This document shows positions 8,995 through 19,728 of a stretch of DNA of 64,000 nt, piece after piece. How positions within the stretch are numbered: position 1 is the first letter of the stretch; the number at the start of each line of letters is the position of its first letter. A program made the position numbers and the translations under genes. Origin of the DNA: Bradyrhizobium diazoefficiens. Lineage in GTDB: Bacteria > Pseudomonadota > Alphaproteobacteria > Rhizobiales > Xanthobacteraceae. The notes under the pieces are model-generated. The model was not told where the DNA came from. It saw only the letters and a list, made by a program, of their open reading frames with translations, and ran no database searches. The stretch is from contig NZ_JAENXS010000002.1 in assembly GCF_016612535.1 (NCBI RefSeq), positions 806,001-870,000 on the forward strand. The letters are read 5' to 3'.

Positions 8995-9241
8995 GCGGCA
9001 AGGGCCCTGCTTCGTGGGGTCCTGATGCCATCCGGACGGCCAAATGTCCAGTTCGCCCAATGCGGCGGTGCTCCATCCCAAACGCGGTGTCGCCAGCGCG
9101 GGAGGCCGCCGCAAATCGGACGCGATCCATTCATGCCCGGTACAGCCGCGGCGTGGAAATCTGCACCCCGTGCGCAAACCGGCGTGATCCCAGGAACTGT
9201 AGCCCTTTCAAGGGATTTGCTTCCGGGAAAGGAGTTTGATC

Positions 9242-9847
9242 ATGAACAGTCTGAGAGTTTTGAGTGCGGCCGCAGCGCTGGCACTGGTTCTTCCGATGGC
9301 GACCCCGAGCTTTGCACAGGGCCATGTCGGTCACGGCGGCGGCGGTGGTGGCGGTCATATCGGCGGTGGCGGAGGCGGTGCGCACTTCGGTGGCGGCGGT
9401 GGTGGAGCCCATTTCGGCGGCGGCGGCTTTGGAGGCGGCGCCCGGATCGGTGGTGGCGGCGGCAATTTCGCAGCCGGCGCGGCTGTGCGTCCGAGCGGCG
9501 GAGCCGCCTTTAACGGCGGCGGCCGCAACTTCGCAGCGGCCGGAGGCCACTGGAACGGCGGAGGCAACTGGCACGGCGGCGGCTGGCATCATCGCGGCGG
9601 CGGCTTCTGGCCAGGCGTCGCGGCAGGTGCAGCCATTGGCGGCCTCGGCTCATATGCTTATTACGGCGGGGGGTATTACGACGATCCCTACGCCTATGCT
9701 GATGACAGTTATTATGACGAGCCGTCAGTCGCCGTGGTCACCGAGGGCGGCGGCGATCCCGCGTACTGCGCTCAGCGCTACCGCTCCTACGACCCGGCGT
9801 CCGGCACCTATCTCGGCTATGATGGCCTGCGGCATCCCTGCCCGTAA
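9242..9847 (+). CDS. BA14K family protein, glycine-rich, exported
   Basis: 201 residues. Signal peptide about 1-25 (ending PSFAQ), then a long Gly/His-rich low-complexity stretch (about 28-120), a hydrophobic helix (about 122-140), an acidic Tyr-rich linker and a C-terminal BA14K motif (CAQRYRSYDPASGTYLGYDG, ending RHPCP) with paired Cys. BA14K proteins of Rhizobiales are surface immunogens with lectin-like activity reported in Brucella. The ATG at 9242 has the ribosome site GGAAAGGAG seven bases upstream; an in-frame TTG at 9236 is unlikely. Confidence 0.85.
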   Translation: MNSLRVLSAAAALALVLPMATPSFAQGHVGHGGGGGGGHIGGGGGGAHFGGGGGGAHFGGGGFGGGARIGGGGGNFAAGAAVRPSGGAAFNGGGRNFAAAGGHWNGGGNWHGGGWHHRGGGFWPGVAAGAAIGGLGSYAYYGGGYYDDPYAYADDSYYDEPSVAVVTEGGGDPAYCAQRYRSYDPASGTYLGYDGLRHPCP

Positions 9848-9883
9848 GGCGGCCTGAAGATCATCATTCGTGGGCGGCGCCGA

Positions 9884-10090
9884 CTAAGGGCGCCGCTCAT
9901 GCATTTTGGCCGCCTCGGCGACCGTCACGTTGCGGTCGTGAATCCAGAAGCTCGCGAACAAGACCGCGAGAACGATCGCATAGAACGCGCCTGAGCACCG
10001 CGCCCATCGTCGATACGTCGTGCGATCTTCGGCGCTGAGCTCTTGCATGTCTCGCTGCGAACGCAGTCCATGAAGCGCGAGTCTGGTCAT
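9884..10090 (-). CDS. Small single-pass membrane protein, unknown
   Basis: 68 residues from the ATG at 10090, chosen because AGAGG stands just upstream; the frame continues to 10138. A polar basic N-terminus (about 1-34) precedes one hydrophobic helix (about 35-52, FYAIVLAVLFASFWI) and a short charged tail. No family recognised. A protein of similar build lies at 40216-40437. Confidence 0.55.
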   Translation of the reverse strand: MTRLALHGLRSQRDMQELSAEDRTTYRRWARCSGAFYAIVLAVLFASFWIHDRNVTVAEAAKMHERRP

Positions 10091-10399
10091 CGCAGAACCT
10101 CTGGGATCACGGTTCGGCAATATTCGACCAGTGCCCACGCGTCATCATCCCGTCGGGTGACTTGGGCGCTCCGCACCTCATGACGGGGCGGCTTTTGCTG
10201 ATCGCGCGGATTTGTCTCAACCTGTCATTGAAATCCGACGAAATTCGCCTGGCGCCGCGCCGGCTGATGCTTGGAACCCGCAGGGGGTGCTATGCATTGC
10301 GCCGTGCATACCCATCTTGGCCTAATCCAAAATTGACCCGACACACGATTCGCGGATATCACCAATCGCTGTGGGGACTTGGATCTACTGGGAAATGTG
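10091..10399. other. Intergenic region, divergent promoters expected
   Basis: 309 bases between a minus-strand and a plus-strand gene. No convincing gene, operator or RNA element was seen; short frames here lack ribosome sites. It must hold the promoters of both neighbours. Confidence 0.4.
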
Positions 10400-10822
10400 A
10401 TGCCGCGTATCCTCGTGGTAGACGACGATCCGATGGTCGGCGCGACCATCGAGGTCCTCCTGCAACGTCAGGGCTTCGACGTCACGTTGGCCGATGGCGG
10501 CGAAACGGGGCTCGCGGCGCTGGAAGCGCAGGCGTATGACGTGATGCTGGTCGACATCTTCATGCCGCACATGCGCGGCTTCGAATCCATCCGCATCTTT
10601 CACGAGCGCGCGCCGGCGATTCCGCTGATCGCGATGTCCGGCTACGCCTTCGCCTCGTCTGCCTCGCCCTCCCCTGACTTTCTCCGCATGGCGCTGGAGC
10701 TCGGCGCGACGCGCTGCCTTCGCAAGCCGTTCACGCCGGACGCGCTTCTGACCTCGATTCGGGAATGCCTCGCCGGTCGCGGCGAAAACGCACCGCCGAA
10801 GGACAAGAAAGAAGTCCCTTGA
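10400..10822 (+). CDS. Single-domain response regulator
   Basis: 140 residues, receiver domain only: acidic cluster DDD (8-10), phosphoacceptor Asp about 52 (VDIFMP), conserved Lys about 109 (CLRKPF). The ATG at 10400 follows GGGAA; an in-frame TTG at 10379 is less likely. The stop TGA overlaps a TTG start of the hybrid kinase downstream, so both are likely one operon and signalling pair. Confidence 0.88.
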   Translation: MPRILVVDDDPMVGATIEVLLQRQGFDVTLADGGETGLAALEAQAYDVMLVDIFMPHMRGFESIRIFHERAPAIPLIAMSGYAFASSASPSPDFLRMALELGATRCLRKPFTPDALLTSIRECLAGRGENAPPKDKKEVP

Positions 10823-13080
10823 TCCCCTCGCAGCGCGTCATTCTCGGTGCCGGACTTGCCATCCTCCTGATCATCACCGCCGCCTCGATCGGCCTCGACG
10901 TCAAGTCGCGGTCGGACGCCGCATGGGTCAACCACACTGTCGAGGTGCTGAAGAAGATTTCGGACGTGCGCCTTCTGGTCCGGCGGACCGAGAGCGCGGC
11001 GCGCGGCTACGAGCTCTATCGCACGGCGGGCTTCATCGACGAATTCCAGACGGCGAAGAGCCGGATTGCACCAGCACTTGGCGATCTCAAGCTCGCCGTG
11101 CGCGACAACGGCACCCAGGTCCAACTGCTGGAGGCGACCGAGCCCCTGATCCTGCGCCGGGTGGAGGTGGCCGCCGAGGTCGTCCGCCTGCGCGCAAGCA
11201 GCGATCAGGCCGCGGTCGCGGAGCTGCAAGGCAAGGCCGAGGGGCGCGGACTGATGGAAACGCTCTCGGCCAATCTCGAGCAGATGGCCGCGAACGAAGA
11301 GAAACTGCGCGCCAGCCGTGAAGCGGACTCGCGCCGGACCGGCATCGTGCTGCTCGGCATCGACGTGATTGGCGCTCTGGTGATCCTGCTGCTGGTCGCC
11401 ATGCTGCTGCGCGAAGGCCAACGCACCACCGGACAACTCAAGAGCTCTCTGCACGAGACGCAGGCCGCCAAGGAAGTGCTCGAGGCGGCTGTCGCCGAAC
11501 GCACCGAACACCTCGTCACCGCGCATGACGAGCTGCGTCTCTCGGTCAACGTGCTCCAGAGCACGTTCCGCAGCATGGCCGAGGCGGTGCTGGTGATCGA
11601 TGCGGAGGGCAATGTCCTTCTGTCCAACCCGGCCGCAGAGCGCATGCTCTTGCATCGCACCGGCATGAATTTGCGCAACCTGCGCGCCCTGTCCGACGTC
11701 TTCCACGGCGACGGCGTCACGCCGCTCAAGCCCGAAGAGCTGCCCTCCGCACGCGTGCTGCGCGGTGACGCATTCGAAGAGCTGGAGATGATCGTCCGCC
11801 CGCACAGCGGCAATTCCGCGCGCCATCTCATGATCAGCGGCCGACCGATGCGGGATGCGCACGGCGCGATCTCCGGCGCAGTGCTGGTCTATCACGACGC
11901 GACCTCGTCGCGCGACACCGAGCGGCAGCTATACCAGTCGCAAAAGCTCGACTCGATCGGCAAGCTGACCGGCGGCGTCGCGCACGACTTCAACAACATG
12001 CTGACTGTGATCTCCGGCAACACCGAGACGCTGGTCGCAAGCCTGAAGGAACAGCCCGAGCTGCAGCGCACGGCACGCCTGATCGACGATGCCGCCGAAC
12101 GCTGTGCCGAGCTGATCCAGCATCTGCTGGCGTTCGCGCGCAGGCAACCGCTGCAGCCGCGCAACGTGGAGATCAACGCCGCCATCGCCGACATCGCAAA
12201 GCTGCTCCGCCCCACCCTGGGCGAGCAGATCCAGATCGAGACCGTGCTCGAGCAGGGCCCGATGACCGCGCACATCGATCCGTCCAGGCTCACCAACGCG
12301 GTGCTCAACATGGCGATCAACGCCCGCGACGCCATGCCGAACGGCGGCAAGCTCCTGCTCGAGACCCACCGGGTGGTGCTGGACGAGGCGTATGCGCAGG
12401 CCAATGTCGACGTGCGGCCCGGGCCTTACGTGATGCTCGCGGTCAGTGACACCGGCACCGGCATGCCGCCCGACGTCCAGGAAAAGGCGTTCGAGCCGTT
12501 CTTCACCACCAAGGAGGTCGGCAAGGGCTCAGGCCTCGGCCTCTCCATGGTCTACGGCTTCGTCAAGCAGTCCGGCGGCCACATCAAGATCTACAGCGAG
12601 CAAGGCCACGGCACCACGATCAAGCTCTATCTGCCGCCGGGCGAAGGCACGGCGGACGTGGCCGCATCGGCCGCGCCGCACGCCGAAGGCGGCGCCGAAA
12701 CCATTTTCGTGGTTGAGGACGACACGCTGGTGCGCAACTTCGTCACCGCGCAGCTGCAGAGCCTCGGCTACAGGACGGTCGCCGCCGCCGACAGCAAGGC
12801 TGCGCTGCAATTGATCGAGGCCGGCCAGGCCTTCGACCTGCTCTTCACCGACGTCGTCATCCCCGGCGGCATGAGCGGGCGCGAGCTCGCCGAGGAGGTC
12901 GCGAAGCTGCGGCCGGGCCTCAAGGTGCTCTACACCTCCGGCTACACCGACAACGCCATCGTCCACCACGGCAAGCTCGACGACGGCGTGATGCTGCTGA
13001 CCAAGCCGTACCGCCGCAACCAGCTCGCCGAGATGATCAGGAAGGCGCTGAACGGCGCTGGTGGAATGACAGCCAGCTAA
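10819..13080 (+). CDS. Hybrid histidine kinase (CHASE3-PAS-HisKA-HATPase-REC)
   Basis: 753 residues from a TTG at 10819 that overlaps the preceding TGA (TTGA); an ATG at 10765 would add 18 basic residues and overlap the upstream gene by 58 bases. Order: membrane helix (about 5-25), CHASE3-like periplasmic domain (about 28-170), second helix (about 175-200), coiled coil, PAS (about 240-360), HisKA with VAHDFNNML, HATPase ([33 protein letters not shown]) and a C-terminal receiver (about 630-745, Asp in FTDVVIPGG). Such kinases sense envelope or small-molecule cues; the signal is unknown. Confidence 0.88.
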   Translation: MIPSQRVILGAGLAILLIITAASIGLDVKSRSDAAWVNHTVEVLKKISDVRLLVRRTESAARGYELYRTAGFIDEFQTAKSRIAPALGDLKLAVRDNGTQVQLLEATEPLILRRVEVAAEVVRLRASSDQAAVAELQGKAEGRGLMETLSANLEQMAANEEKLRASREADSRRTGIVLLGIDVIGALVILLLVAMLLREGQRTTGQLKSSLHETQAAKEVLEAAVAERTEHLVTAHDELRLSVNVLQSTFRSMAEAVLVIDAEGNVLLSNPAAERMLLHRTGMNLRNLRALSDVFHGDGVTPLKPEELPSARVLRGDAFEELEMIVRPHSGNSARHLMISGRPMRDAHGAISGAVLVYHDATSSRDTERQLYQSQKLDSIGKLTGGVAHDFNNMLTVISGNTETLVASLKEQPELQRTARLIDDAAERCAELIQHLLAFARRQPLQPRNVEINAAIADIAKLLRPTLGEQIQIETVLEQGPMTAHIDPSRLTNAVLNMAINARDAMPNGGKLLLETHRVVLDEAYAQANVDVRPGPYVMLAVSDTGTGMPPDVQEKAFEPFFTTKEVGKGSGLGLSMVYGFVKQSGGHIKIYSEQGHGTTIKLYLPPGEGTADVAASAAPHAEGGAETIFVVEDDTLVRNFVTAQLQSLGYRTVAAADSKAALQLIEAGQAFDLLFTDVVIPGGMSGRELAEEVAKLRPGLKVLYTSGYTDNAIVHHGKLDDGVMLLTKPYRRNQLAEMIRKALNGAGGMTAS

Positions 13081-13973
13081 CGCGTCGCCAGCACCACGGC
13101 CGCAAGCGTGAAGATCAGCGACGCGATCTGCCCGGGCCCCAGCGGCTCGTGCAGCGCGACCGCGGAGGCCACGACGCCGATCACCGGCACGGCCATGGTG
13201 CCGATCGCGGCGACCGAGGCCGGCAGGCGCGAGAGCGCCGCGAACCAGCTGACATAGGCGATGCAGAACTGCACCACGGTCGAATAGACCAGGAGCCACC
13301 AGCCGATCGGCGTCACCTTGTCCAGATGCGAGGTCTCGATCAGGAGGCCGACGATCGAGATCGGCAGGCAGCCGATCCCGATCTGCCAGGCCGCGGCCGT
13401 GATCGGCGGCAGATGGATCGGGTACTTTTTCGAGAATACCGTGCCGACGGCGAAGCCGATCGCCCCGAACAGCGCCATGATGATGCCCGGCAGCTTGGCT
13501 TCGCTGGCGGCAAAGCCGTTGCCGCCCATGATCGAGGCGAGCCCTGCAAAGGCCATCACCAGCGCGATGGTGCGCAGCACCGTCGGCCGCTCGCCGAGCA
13601 CGGGCCAGGCGATCAGCGAGGCCCAGACCGGCATGGTGTAGGCGATCAGCGCCGCCTCGCTCGCCGGCAGCCAGAGCAGCGCCAGCCCCATCAGCACCAT
13701 CCAGCCGGTGACGTTGAGGATGGCGGCCGTGACCAGCCGCGGCCAGATGTCGGCTGCGACCTTCAGGCTGTCACGCCGGACCAAAGCGAGCACCGCCAGC
13801 AGCACCGCGCCCAGCACCCCGGTCACGCCGCGGAGCGTCAGCGGCGGCAGCTCGCCGAGCAGGAATTTCGTCACCGGCCAATTGAAGCCCCAGCCGATCG
13901 AGGTGATGGCGAGGAACATCAGGCCGGCCGGGGCGATGCGCGGCCGCAGGCCCGGTTTGGTCGAATCAAGCAT
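13077..13973 (-). CDS. DMT family (EamA) transporter
   Basis: 298 residues with about ten hydrophobic helices in two EamA halves (about 12-145 and 160-296). Markers include WGFNWPVTKFLL near the start, ASEAALIAYTMPVWASLIAW in the first repeat and LPASVAAIGTMAVPVIGVV in the second. It is probably an exporter of amino acids or metabolites, substrate unknown. Its stop overlaps the convergent hybrid kinase stop by four bases. Confidence 0.88.
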   Translation of the reverse strand: MLDSTKPGLRPRIAPAGLMFLAITSIGWGFNWPVTKFLLGELPPLTLRGVTGVLGAVLLAVLALVRRDSLKVAADIWPRLVTAAILNVTGWMVLMGLALLWLPASEAALIAYTMPVWASLIAWPVLGERPTVLRTIALVMAFAGLASIMGGNGFAASEAKLPGIIMALFGAIGFAVGTVFSKKYPIHLPPITAAAWQIGIGCLPISIVGLLIETSHLDKVTPIGWWLLVYSTVVQFCIAYVSWFAALSRLPASVAAIGTMAVPVIGVVASAVALHEPLGPGQIASLIFTLAAVVLATR

Positions 13974-14731
13974 GTGGGGTGTCCGACAAAATCGGCTTCA
14001 GCTTGGCGCGGATTCGGCGCCGCCACCACCACCTCGGCGGGCATGCCTGCCCTCACCTTCCGTACCCCTACGTGAGTCCCGCCGAGGCAACCCCGCGGCT
14101 CAAAAATATACCTGCCCTGTGAACAGCGGGAGGAAGCCTCCGTAGGGTCACGGCAGACAAATTTTTTCGGTTGGGAATCCCTGAGGACTCACCGATACTT
14201 GGCTCCACAACAGGTGCGGGCTTGCCCCCTGTTATCCCCCGCAATCCCCCATATTTAGTATTTGATTCAGGAACTCGCACTAGTTCTTGACGGGCGCAAC
14301 GGAGAGTCCTAGCTTTCGAACCGTTCGGCGCGAGTGTGTTTGCGTCCCGCCGGCACTCCCCCAAAGGGTTCGCAAAACTGCACTCCGCCAAGCCAGACGA
14401 AGGCAGCGGGATGAGGGCTTGTCTGCCCTCGCGAGGCGGATCTTTCGGGCGCCAGAACGGGCCGGAAACAGGCTCGGATGGCATTGGTTGAAGTGATGTT
14501 GTGGGGCGTTTGAACGCATGTCGGGCTCATCCCCTTGGGGCGGATGTGTCTGGACATGCCGGCGGATGGAAGGTGCACGCACCTGACACCCCCGGGAGAA
14601 CCAGAGCCGGAACCACCGGCTGAACTGCGAAGCCTTTGGGCCGATGAGGCCTTCGAGGACTCGCGAACTGAAATCGCGACCCGGGCGCCTTGCGGAGGCG
14701 GTCCGGTCAAAGACAAGGACGGGGCAAGACC
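13974..14731 (+). other. Long intergenic region and nrdJ leader
   Basis: 758 bases without a supported gene. The last 160 bases before nrdJ form a run of short perfect hairpins (listed separately). Upstream parts contain GC-rich blocks but no recognisable cobalamin riboswitch: no B12-box motif followed by the usual conserved core was found by eye. Open frames across it have no ribosome sites or coding character. Confidence 0.4.
14571..14700 (+). promoter_or_regulatory. Serial hairpins in nrdJ leader
   Basis: Five stem-loops follow one another: AGGTG/CACCT (14571-14584), GCCGG/CCGGC (14606-14620), CGAAGCC/GGCCTTCG with a bulge (14628-14655), TCGCGA/TCGCGA (14661-14679) and CGCCT/AGGCG with loop TGCGG (14686-14700). 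The last ends 31 bases before the nrdJ ATG. Such an array in an mRNA leader suggests a structured regulatory RNA. Confidence 0.5.
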
Positions 14732-17700
14732 ATGCGGATTGAGCGGCGCCACACCACCCAGGGACAGTCACCTTACGCCGGGATCGATTTCCGGCAGACC
14801 ACGTCGGAGATCAGGAATCCCGACGGCTCGGTCGTGTTTAAAATGGACGGCGTCGAGGTCCCGGCCGAATGGTCGCAGGTCGCCTCCGACGTGCTCGCCC
14901 AGAAGTATTTCCGCAAAGCCGGCGTCGCCGCGCGCCTGAAGAAGGTCGAGGAAGAGTCCGTCCCCTCCTTCCTGTGGCGCTCCGTGCCCGACACCGAGGC
15001 CCTCGCCACCCTCCCCGAGAAAGAGCGCTTCGTCAGCGAGCTCAGCGCCAAGCAGGTGTTCGACCGCCTCGCCGGCTGCTGGACCTATTGGGGCTGGAAA
15101 GGCAAATATTTCTCCTCCGACGAGGACGCCCAGACCTTCTATGACGAGATCCGCTACATGCTCGCCATGCAGATGGTCGCGCCGAACTCGCCGCAATGGT
15201 TCAACACCGGCCTGCACTGGGCCTATGGCATCGACGGCCCCGGCCAGGGCCATTATTACGTCGACCCCTTCACGGCCAAGCTGACCAAATCCAAATCGGC
15301 CTATGAGCACCCGCAGCCGCACGCCTGCTTCATCCAGGGCGTCGGTGACGACCTCGTCAACGAGGGCGGCATCATGGACCTCTGGGTCCGCGAAGCCCGC
15401 CTGTTCAAATACGGCTCCGGCACCGGCTCCAACTTCTCGCGCCTGCGCGGCGAAGGCGAAAAACTCTCCGGCGGCGGCCGCTCGTCCGGCCTGATGAGCT
15501 TCCTCAAGATCGGCGACCGCGCCGCGGGCGCGATCAAGAGTGGCGGCACCACGCGCCGCGCCGCCAAGATGGTCGTGGTCGACGCCGACCATCCCGATAT
15601 CGAGACCTATATCGACTGGAAGGTGAAGGAGGAGCAGAAGGTCGCCGCCCTGGTCACCGGATCCAAGATCAACCAGAAGCATCTGAAAGCGGTGCTGAAG
15701 GCCTGCGTCAATTGCGAAGGCTCGGGCGACGATTGCTTCGACCCCGAGAAGAACCCGGCGCTGCGCCGCGAGATCAAGCTCGCGCGCCGCAGCCTCGTGC
15801 CCGACAATTACATCAAGCGCGTCATCCAGTTCGCCAAGCAAGGCTACAAGGACATCCAGTTCGACGTCTACGACACCGACTGGGATTCGGAAGCCTATCT
15901 CACGGTATCAGGCCAGAACTCCAACAACTCGGTCTCGCTGAGGGACGACTTCCTCCGCGCCGTCGAAACCGATGGCGACTGGAATCTCGTCGGACGCACC
16001 ACAAAGAAGATCACCAAGACGCTGAAGGCGCGCGACCTCTGGGAAAAAATCGGTTACGCCGCCTGGGCGTCGGCCGACCCCGGCCTGCACTTCAACACCA
16101 CCATGAACGACTGGCACACCTGCAAGGCGTCCGGCGACATCCGCGCCTCCAATCCGTGCTCGGAATACATGTTCCTGGACGACACGGCGTGCAATCTGGC
16201 CTCCGCGAACCTGCTGACGTTCTACAACACCGCGACCAAGCAGTTCGACGTGAAGGGCTATGAGCACCTCTGCCAGCTCTGGACCATCGTGCTGGAAATT
16301 TCGGTCATGATGGCGCAATTCCCGTCGCGCGCGATCGCCGAGCTCTCCTACGAGTTCCGCACGCTTGGTCTCGGCTATGCCAATATCGGCGGCCTCTTGA
16401 TGACCATGGGTCTGTCCTACGACAGCAAGGAAGGCCGTGCGATCGCCGGCGCGCTGACCGCGATCATGACCGGCATTACCTACAAGACCTCGGCCGAGAT
16501 GGCGGCCGAGCTCGGCACCTTCCCCGGCTACAAGAAGAACGCCGCGCACATGCTGCGCGTGATCCGCAATCACCGCCGCGCCGCCCACGGCCAGTCCAAC
16601 GGCTATGAGGCGCTCAGCGTCAACCCGGTGCCGCTCGACCTCGTCTCCTGCCCGCTGGCCGACCTGGTCAGCCACGCGCAGGCGGCCTGGGACGCGGCGC
16701 TCGAGCTCGGCGAGAAGCACGGCTATCGCAACGCCCAGACCACGGTGATCGCGCCGACCGGCACGATCGGCCTCGTCATGGATTGCGACACCACCGGCAT
16801 CGAACCGGATTTCGCGCTGGTGAAGTTCAAGAAGCTCGCCGGCGGCGGCTACTTCAAGATCATCAACCGCGCGGTCCCCGCGGCGCTGCGCGCGCTCGGC
16901 TATCGCGAGAGTGAGATCGCGGAGATCGAGGCCTACGCCGTCGGCCACGGCTCGCTGTCGAACGCGCCGGGCATCAACGCCTCGACGCTGAAGGCCAAGG
17001 GCTTTACGGATGAGGCCATCGCCAAGGTCGAGAAGGCGCTGCCGACCGCCTTCGACATCAAGTTCGCCTTCAACAAATGGACCTTTGGCGAAGACTTCAT
17101 CCGCGACCAGCTCGGCATCGGCACTGATGCGATCGCGGCCCCCGGCTTCGACCTGCTCCAGGCCGTCGGCTTCACCAAGCGCGAGATCGAGGCGGCCAAC
17201 GTCCACATCTGCGGCGCGATGACGGTGGAAGGTGCTCCGCACCTCAAGGCCGAGCACTATTCGGTGTTCGACTGCGCCAACCCCTGCGGCAAGATCGGCA
17301 AGCGTTATCTGTCGGTCGAGAGCCACATCCGCATGATGGCAGCCGCCCAGCCCTTCATCTCGGGCGCGATCTCCAAGACCATCAACATGCCGAACGACGC
17401 CACGGTGGAGGACTGCAAGTCCGCCTACATGCTGTCGTGGAAGCTCGCTCTGAAAGCCAACGCGCTCTACCGCGACGGCTCCAAGCTCAGCCAGCCGCTC
17501 AACTCGCAGCTCATCAGCGACGACGAGGACGAGGACGATGCGGTCGAGGCGCTCTACGAGAAGCCGATGGCCGCGCGTACCGCTCAGGTCTCGGAAAAGA
17601 TCGTCGAGAAGCTGGTCGAGCGCATCATCGTGATGCGCGAGCGCGAGAAGATGCCGGATCGCCGCAAGGGCTACACCCAGAAGGCGGTCGTCGGCGGCCA

Positions 17701-18499
17701 CAAGGTGTACTTGCGCACCGGCGAATATGACGACGGCCGCATCGGCGAGATCTTCATCGACATGCACAAGGAAGGCGCCGCGCTCCGCTCCTTCATCAAC
17801 AACTTCGCCATCGCGGTCTCGCTGGGTCTCCAATACGGCGTGCCGCTCGAAGAATATGTCGACGCCTTCACCTTCACCCGCTTCGAGCCGGCGGGCCCGG
17901 TGCAGGGCAACGACAGCATCAAGTATGCGACCTCGATCCTCGACTACGTCTTCCGCGAGCTCGCGGTGAGCTACATGTCGCGCTTCGACCTCGCCCATGT
18001 CGATCCGACCGAGTCGAACTTCGACGCGCTCGGCAAGGGCGTCGAGGAAGGCAAGGAGCCGGAGGAGCCGAACCAGGCGACCAGGCTGGTCTCGCGCGGC
18101 CTCACCCGCTCCCGCACCGACAATCTGTTCGTGATGCGCAGCGGCTCCGCCGCGGTCGCCCAGGGCAATGACAGCGCGCCCGCCGGCGGCAGCAAGGTCA
18201 CCTCGCTCGCCTCCCACGGCGCCACCGCCCGCGGTGCCGGCGATGCCCTCGAAGGCGCGGTCGCGCTGAAGCAGGAAGTCAGCCACGACCTCTCGCCGAC
18301 GGAGAAGTTAGAGGCCCTCCAGTGGAGCAAGTCCGGCAGCGCCGCCCAGGCGGTGCCCAGCAAGGCCGAGCGCCGCGCGGAAGCGAAAGCCAAAGGCTAC
18401 GAAGGCGAGATGTGCGGCGAGTGCGGCAACTTCACGCTGGTGCGGAATGGGACGTGTATGAAGTGCGATACGTGCGGCAGCACGACGGGGTGTTCGTGA
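14732..18499 (+). CDS. nrdJ: Vitamin B12-dependent ribonucleotide reductase (class II)
   Basis: 1255 residues from the ATG at 14732. It reduces ribonucleotides to deoxyribonucleotides with adenosylcobalamin as radical source, so it works with or without oxygen. Visible: N-terminal [41 protein letters not shown], active-site block [41 protein letters not shown] and a C-terminal Cys-rich tail (CGECGNF then [13 protein letters not shown]) that acts as redox shuttle or zinc site in this long subclass. The leader upstream is unusually long and structured. Confidence 0.97.
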   Translation: MRIERRHTTQGQSPYAGIDFRQTTSEIRNPDGSVVFKMDGVEVPAEWSQVASDVLAQKYFRKAGVAARLKKVEEESVPSFLWRSVPDTEALATLPEKERFVSELSAKQVFDRLAGCWTYWGWKGKYFSSDEDAQTFYDEIRYMLAMQMVAPNSPQWFNTGLHWAYGIDGPGQGHYYVDPFTAKLTKSKSAYEHPQPHACFIQGVGDDLVNEGGIMDLWVREARLFKYGSGTGSNFSRLRGEGEKLSGGGRSSGLMSFLKIGDRAAGAIKSGGTTRRAAKMVVVDADHPDIETYIDWKVKEEQKVAALVTGSKINQKHLKAVLKACVNCEGSGDDCFDPEKNPALRREIKLARRSLVPDNYIKRVIQFAKQGYKDIQFDVYDTDWDSEAYLTVSGQNSNNSVSLRDDFLRAVETDGDWNLVGRTTKKITKTLKARDLWEKIGYAAWASADPGLHFNTTMNDWHTCKASGDIRASNPCSEYMFLDDTACNLASANLLTFYNTATKQFDVKGYEHLCQLWTIVLEISVMMAQFPSRAIAELSYEFRTLGLGYANIGGLLMTMGLSYDSKEGRAIAGALTAIMTGITYKTSAEMAAELGTFPGYKKNAAHMLRVIRNHRRAAHGQSNGYEALSVNPVPLDLVSCPLADLVSHAQAAWDAALELGEKHGYRNAQTTVIAPTGTIGLVMDCDTTGIEPDFALVKFKKLAGGGYFKIINRAVPAALRALGYRESEIAEIEAYAVGHGSLSNAPGINASTLKAKGFTDEAIAKVEKALPTAFDIKFAFNKWTFGEDFIRDQLGIGTDAIAAPGFDLLQAVGFTKREIEAANVHICGAMTVEGAPHLKAEHYSVFDCANPCGKIGKRYLSVESHIRMMAAAQPFISGAISKTINMPNDATVEDCKSAYMLSWKLALKANALYRDGSKLSQPLNSQLISDDEDEDDAVEALYEKPMAARTAQVSEKIVEKLVERIIVMREREKMPDRRKGYTQKAVVGGHKVYLRTGEYDDGRIGEIFIDMHKEGAALRSFINNFAIAVSLGLQYGVPLEEYVDAFTFTRFEPAGPVQGNDSIKYATSILDYVFRELAVSYMSRFDLAHVDPTESNFDALGKGVEEGKEPEEPNQATRLVSRGLTRSRTDNLFVMRSGSAAVAQGNDSAPAGGSKVTSLASHGATARGAGDALEGAVALKQEVSHDLSPTEKLEALQWSKSGSAAQAVPSKAERRAEAKAKGYEGEMCGECGNFTLVRNGTCMKCDTCGSTTGCS

Positions 18500-18541
18500 G
18501 GGGGTAGAGCGCGACGAGCGTCATACCCGGGCTTAAAGGGA

Positions 18542-18561
18542 GGGCGGCCGAAAGGCCGCCC
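18542..18561. terminator. Hairpin between converging genes, possible terminator
   Basis: Perfect 8-bp stem GGGCGGCC / GGCCGCCC closed by a GAAA tetraloop. There is no clear T-run on either side, so termination is probable but not certain. It separates nrdJ from the AT-richer kinase/HD island. Confidence 0.5.
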
Positions 18562-18595
18562 GAGTCGCAGACGAGAAATTCACTTCGATCAAGCC

Positions 18596-19693
18596 TTAAG
18601 ACGGACTGTCAACCATCTCCTTAAGATGTAACAGGGCGTTCCGAAGCGCGTTATCTTCGTCTAAAGGCGACTCCGAATTGTATTCAGAGATTATCCGATC
18701 TATCTGGCGACGTGTGAGGACCAACTCTTTACGCTCCGCCAGATTTATATGAGATCTGATCTGCCCCCACTTGTCGGAACGATGGCTTTCGCCAGCGCTG
18801 CCTAATTCTTCCGCCAACTTGCTCCAGGCAGCCTCAGCATCCTTCGTTGAAATTCTCTTTTGACGATCGAATTCGAGCATAGAATTCAATATCTCTTCCG
18901 ACCGCCCGCGCAAACTATGATGCACGCGAGCCCGCAGTTCTGAAGCGGCCGATTGATCTAAAATACGCCCAGCAACAACCTTATTAAGAGCCTCTTTCTT
19001 TAGCTTACCAGTGGCCTCATCAATTGCTTTCGTTCTCACTTGATCACTTATTATTTTTCGCTCGCGAATCTCGCTTGAAAACACGAACGGATAATCGCCG
19101 GTTCTTAACGCAAAAAGCGCCGCACCAAGAGCCCACACATCGGTTTGGTAATCACATTGAGCACCGCTCGAAATCGAAAAGAGCTCGGGCGCGCGCGTAA
19201 ATACAGTCCCGCGCACGTCCCCGCCATCGCTCGTAACTGATCCCAGATCAAAAATCTTAGCTCTTAGCTGATGATCCAAACCACAATTGTCGAGCTTGAG
19301 ATCTCTGTGCACTAGCTTGCTATCATGCAAACAAACCAGTCCTCTAGCAAGGTCGCGCGCTATACGTACGAACTGCACAATGTCGTTCAGGGGCGCCAGC
19401 CCCTCTAGCGGACGATCGAGCAACTCTTCAATGATAAAAAACCGCCCATCCTGCCCTTGCTGGAAGCCATAGAACTTAGCCAGATAGCCGGCGTATCGAT
19501 GCTTAGACATCGTGCGGATTAAACTGGTGACGTCCTTGACTACGATGTCAGGCTTCTCATCATCATGAAAAAAAAGGAGAGCTACATCTGCTAGACTGTA
19601 AGGACTCGTAGCGCGATAAGCACTCTTCCAATTTCCACCCCCAAGGTACTCTCGGACTTTATAACCCAATCCGGGATTTGGTAGCTCACCCAT
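18596..19693 (-). CDS. Hanks-type Ser/Thr protein kinase, WNK-like lysine placement
   Basis: 365 residues from the ATG at 19693, preceded by GGGAGG five bases away; upstream TTG/ATG starts (19732, 19723) lack such a site. Kinase core about 10-300: glycine loop LGGGNWKSAYRA (17-28), catalytic loop HRDLKLDN (129-136), metal site FDLGS (148-152, DLG for DFG) and APE (168-170). The beta-3 VAIK position reads VALL, with no lysine, while the third glycine of the loop is Lys 23, exactly as in eukaryotic WNK kinases. No membrane helix or extra sensor domain is seen. It follows the HD gene by 35 bases on the same strand and shares its AT-rich composition. Confidence 0.85.
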   Translation of the reverse strand: MGELPNPGLGYKVREYLGGGNWKSAYRATSPYSLADVALLFFHDDEKPDIVVKDVTSLIRTMSKHRYAGYLAKFYGFQQGQDGRFFIIEELLDRPLEGLAPLNDIVQFVRIARDLARGLVCLHDSKLVHRDLKLDNCGLDHQLRAKIFDLGSVTSDGGDVRGTVFTRAPELFSISSGAQCDYQTDVWALGAALFALRTGDYPFVFSSEIRERKIISDQVRTKAIDEATGKLKKEALNKVVAGRILDQSAASELRARVHHSLRGRSEEILNSMLEFDRQKRISTKDAEAAWSKLAEELGSAGESHRSDKWGQIRSHINLAERKELVLTRRQIDRIISEYNSESPLDEDNALRNALLHLKEMVDSPS

Positions 19694-19728
19694 CACAACC
19701 TCCCGATTCGACACGTTAGACATTGTAC

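Noticed and set aside
10162..10539. 125-codon plus-strand frame
   Set aside because: Overlaps the response regulator in another frame and lacks any domain.
14281..14560. Cobalamin riboswitch before nrdJ
   Set aside because: Only weak resemblance to a B12 box; the conserved core and GCCACTG-like element are missing.
15908..18286. 792-codon antisense frame inside nrdJ
   Set aside because: Typical high-GC shadow frame, Arg/Asp/Val-rich, with no ribosome site or family motif, opposite a certain gene.
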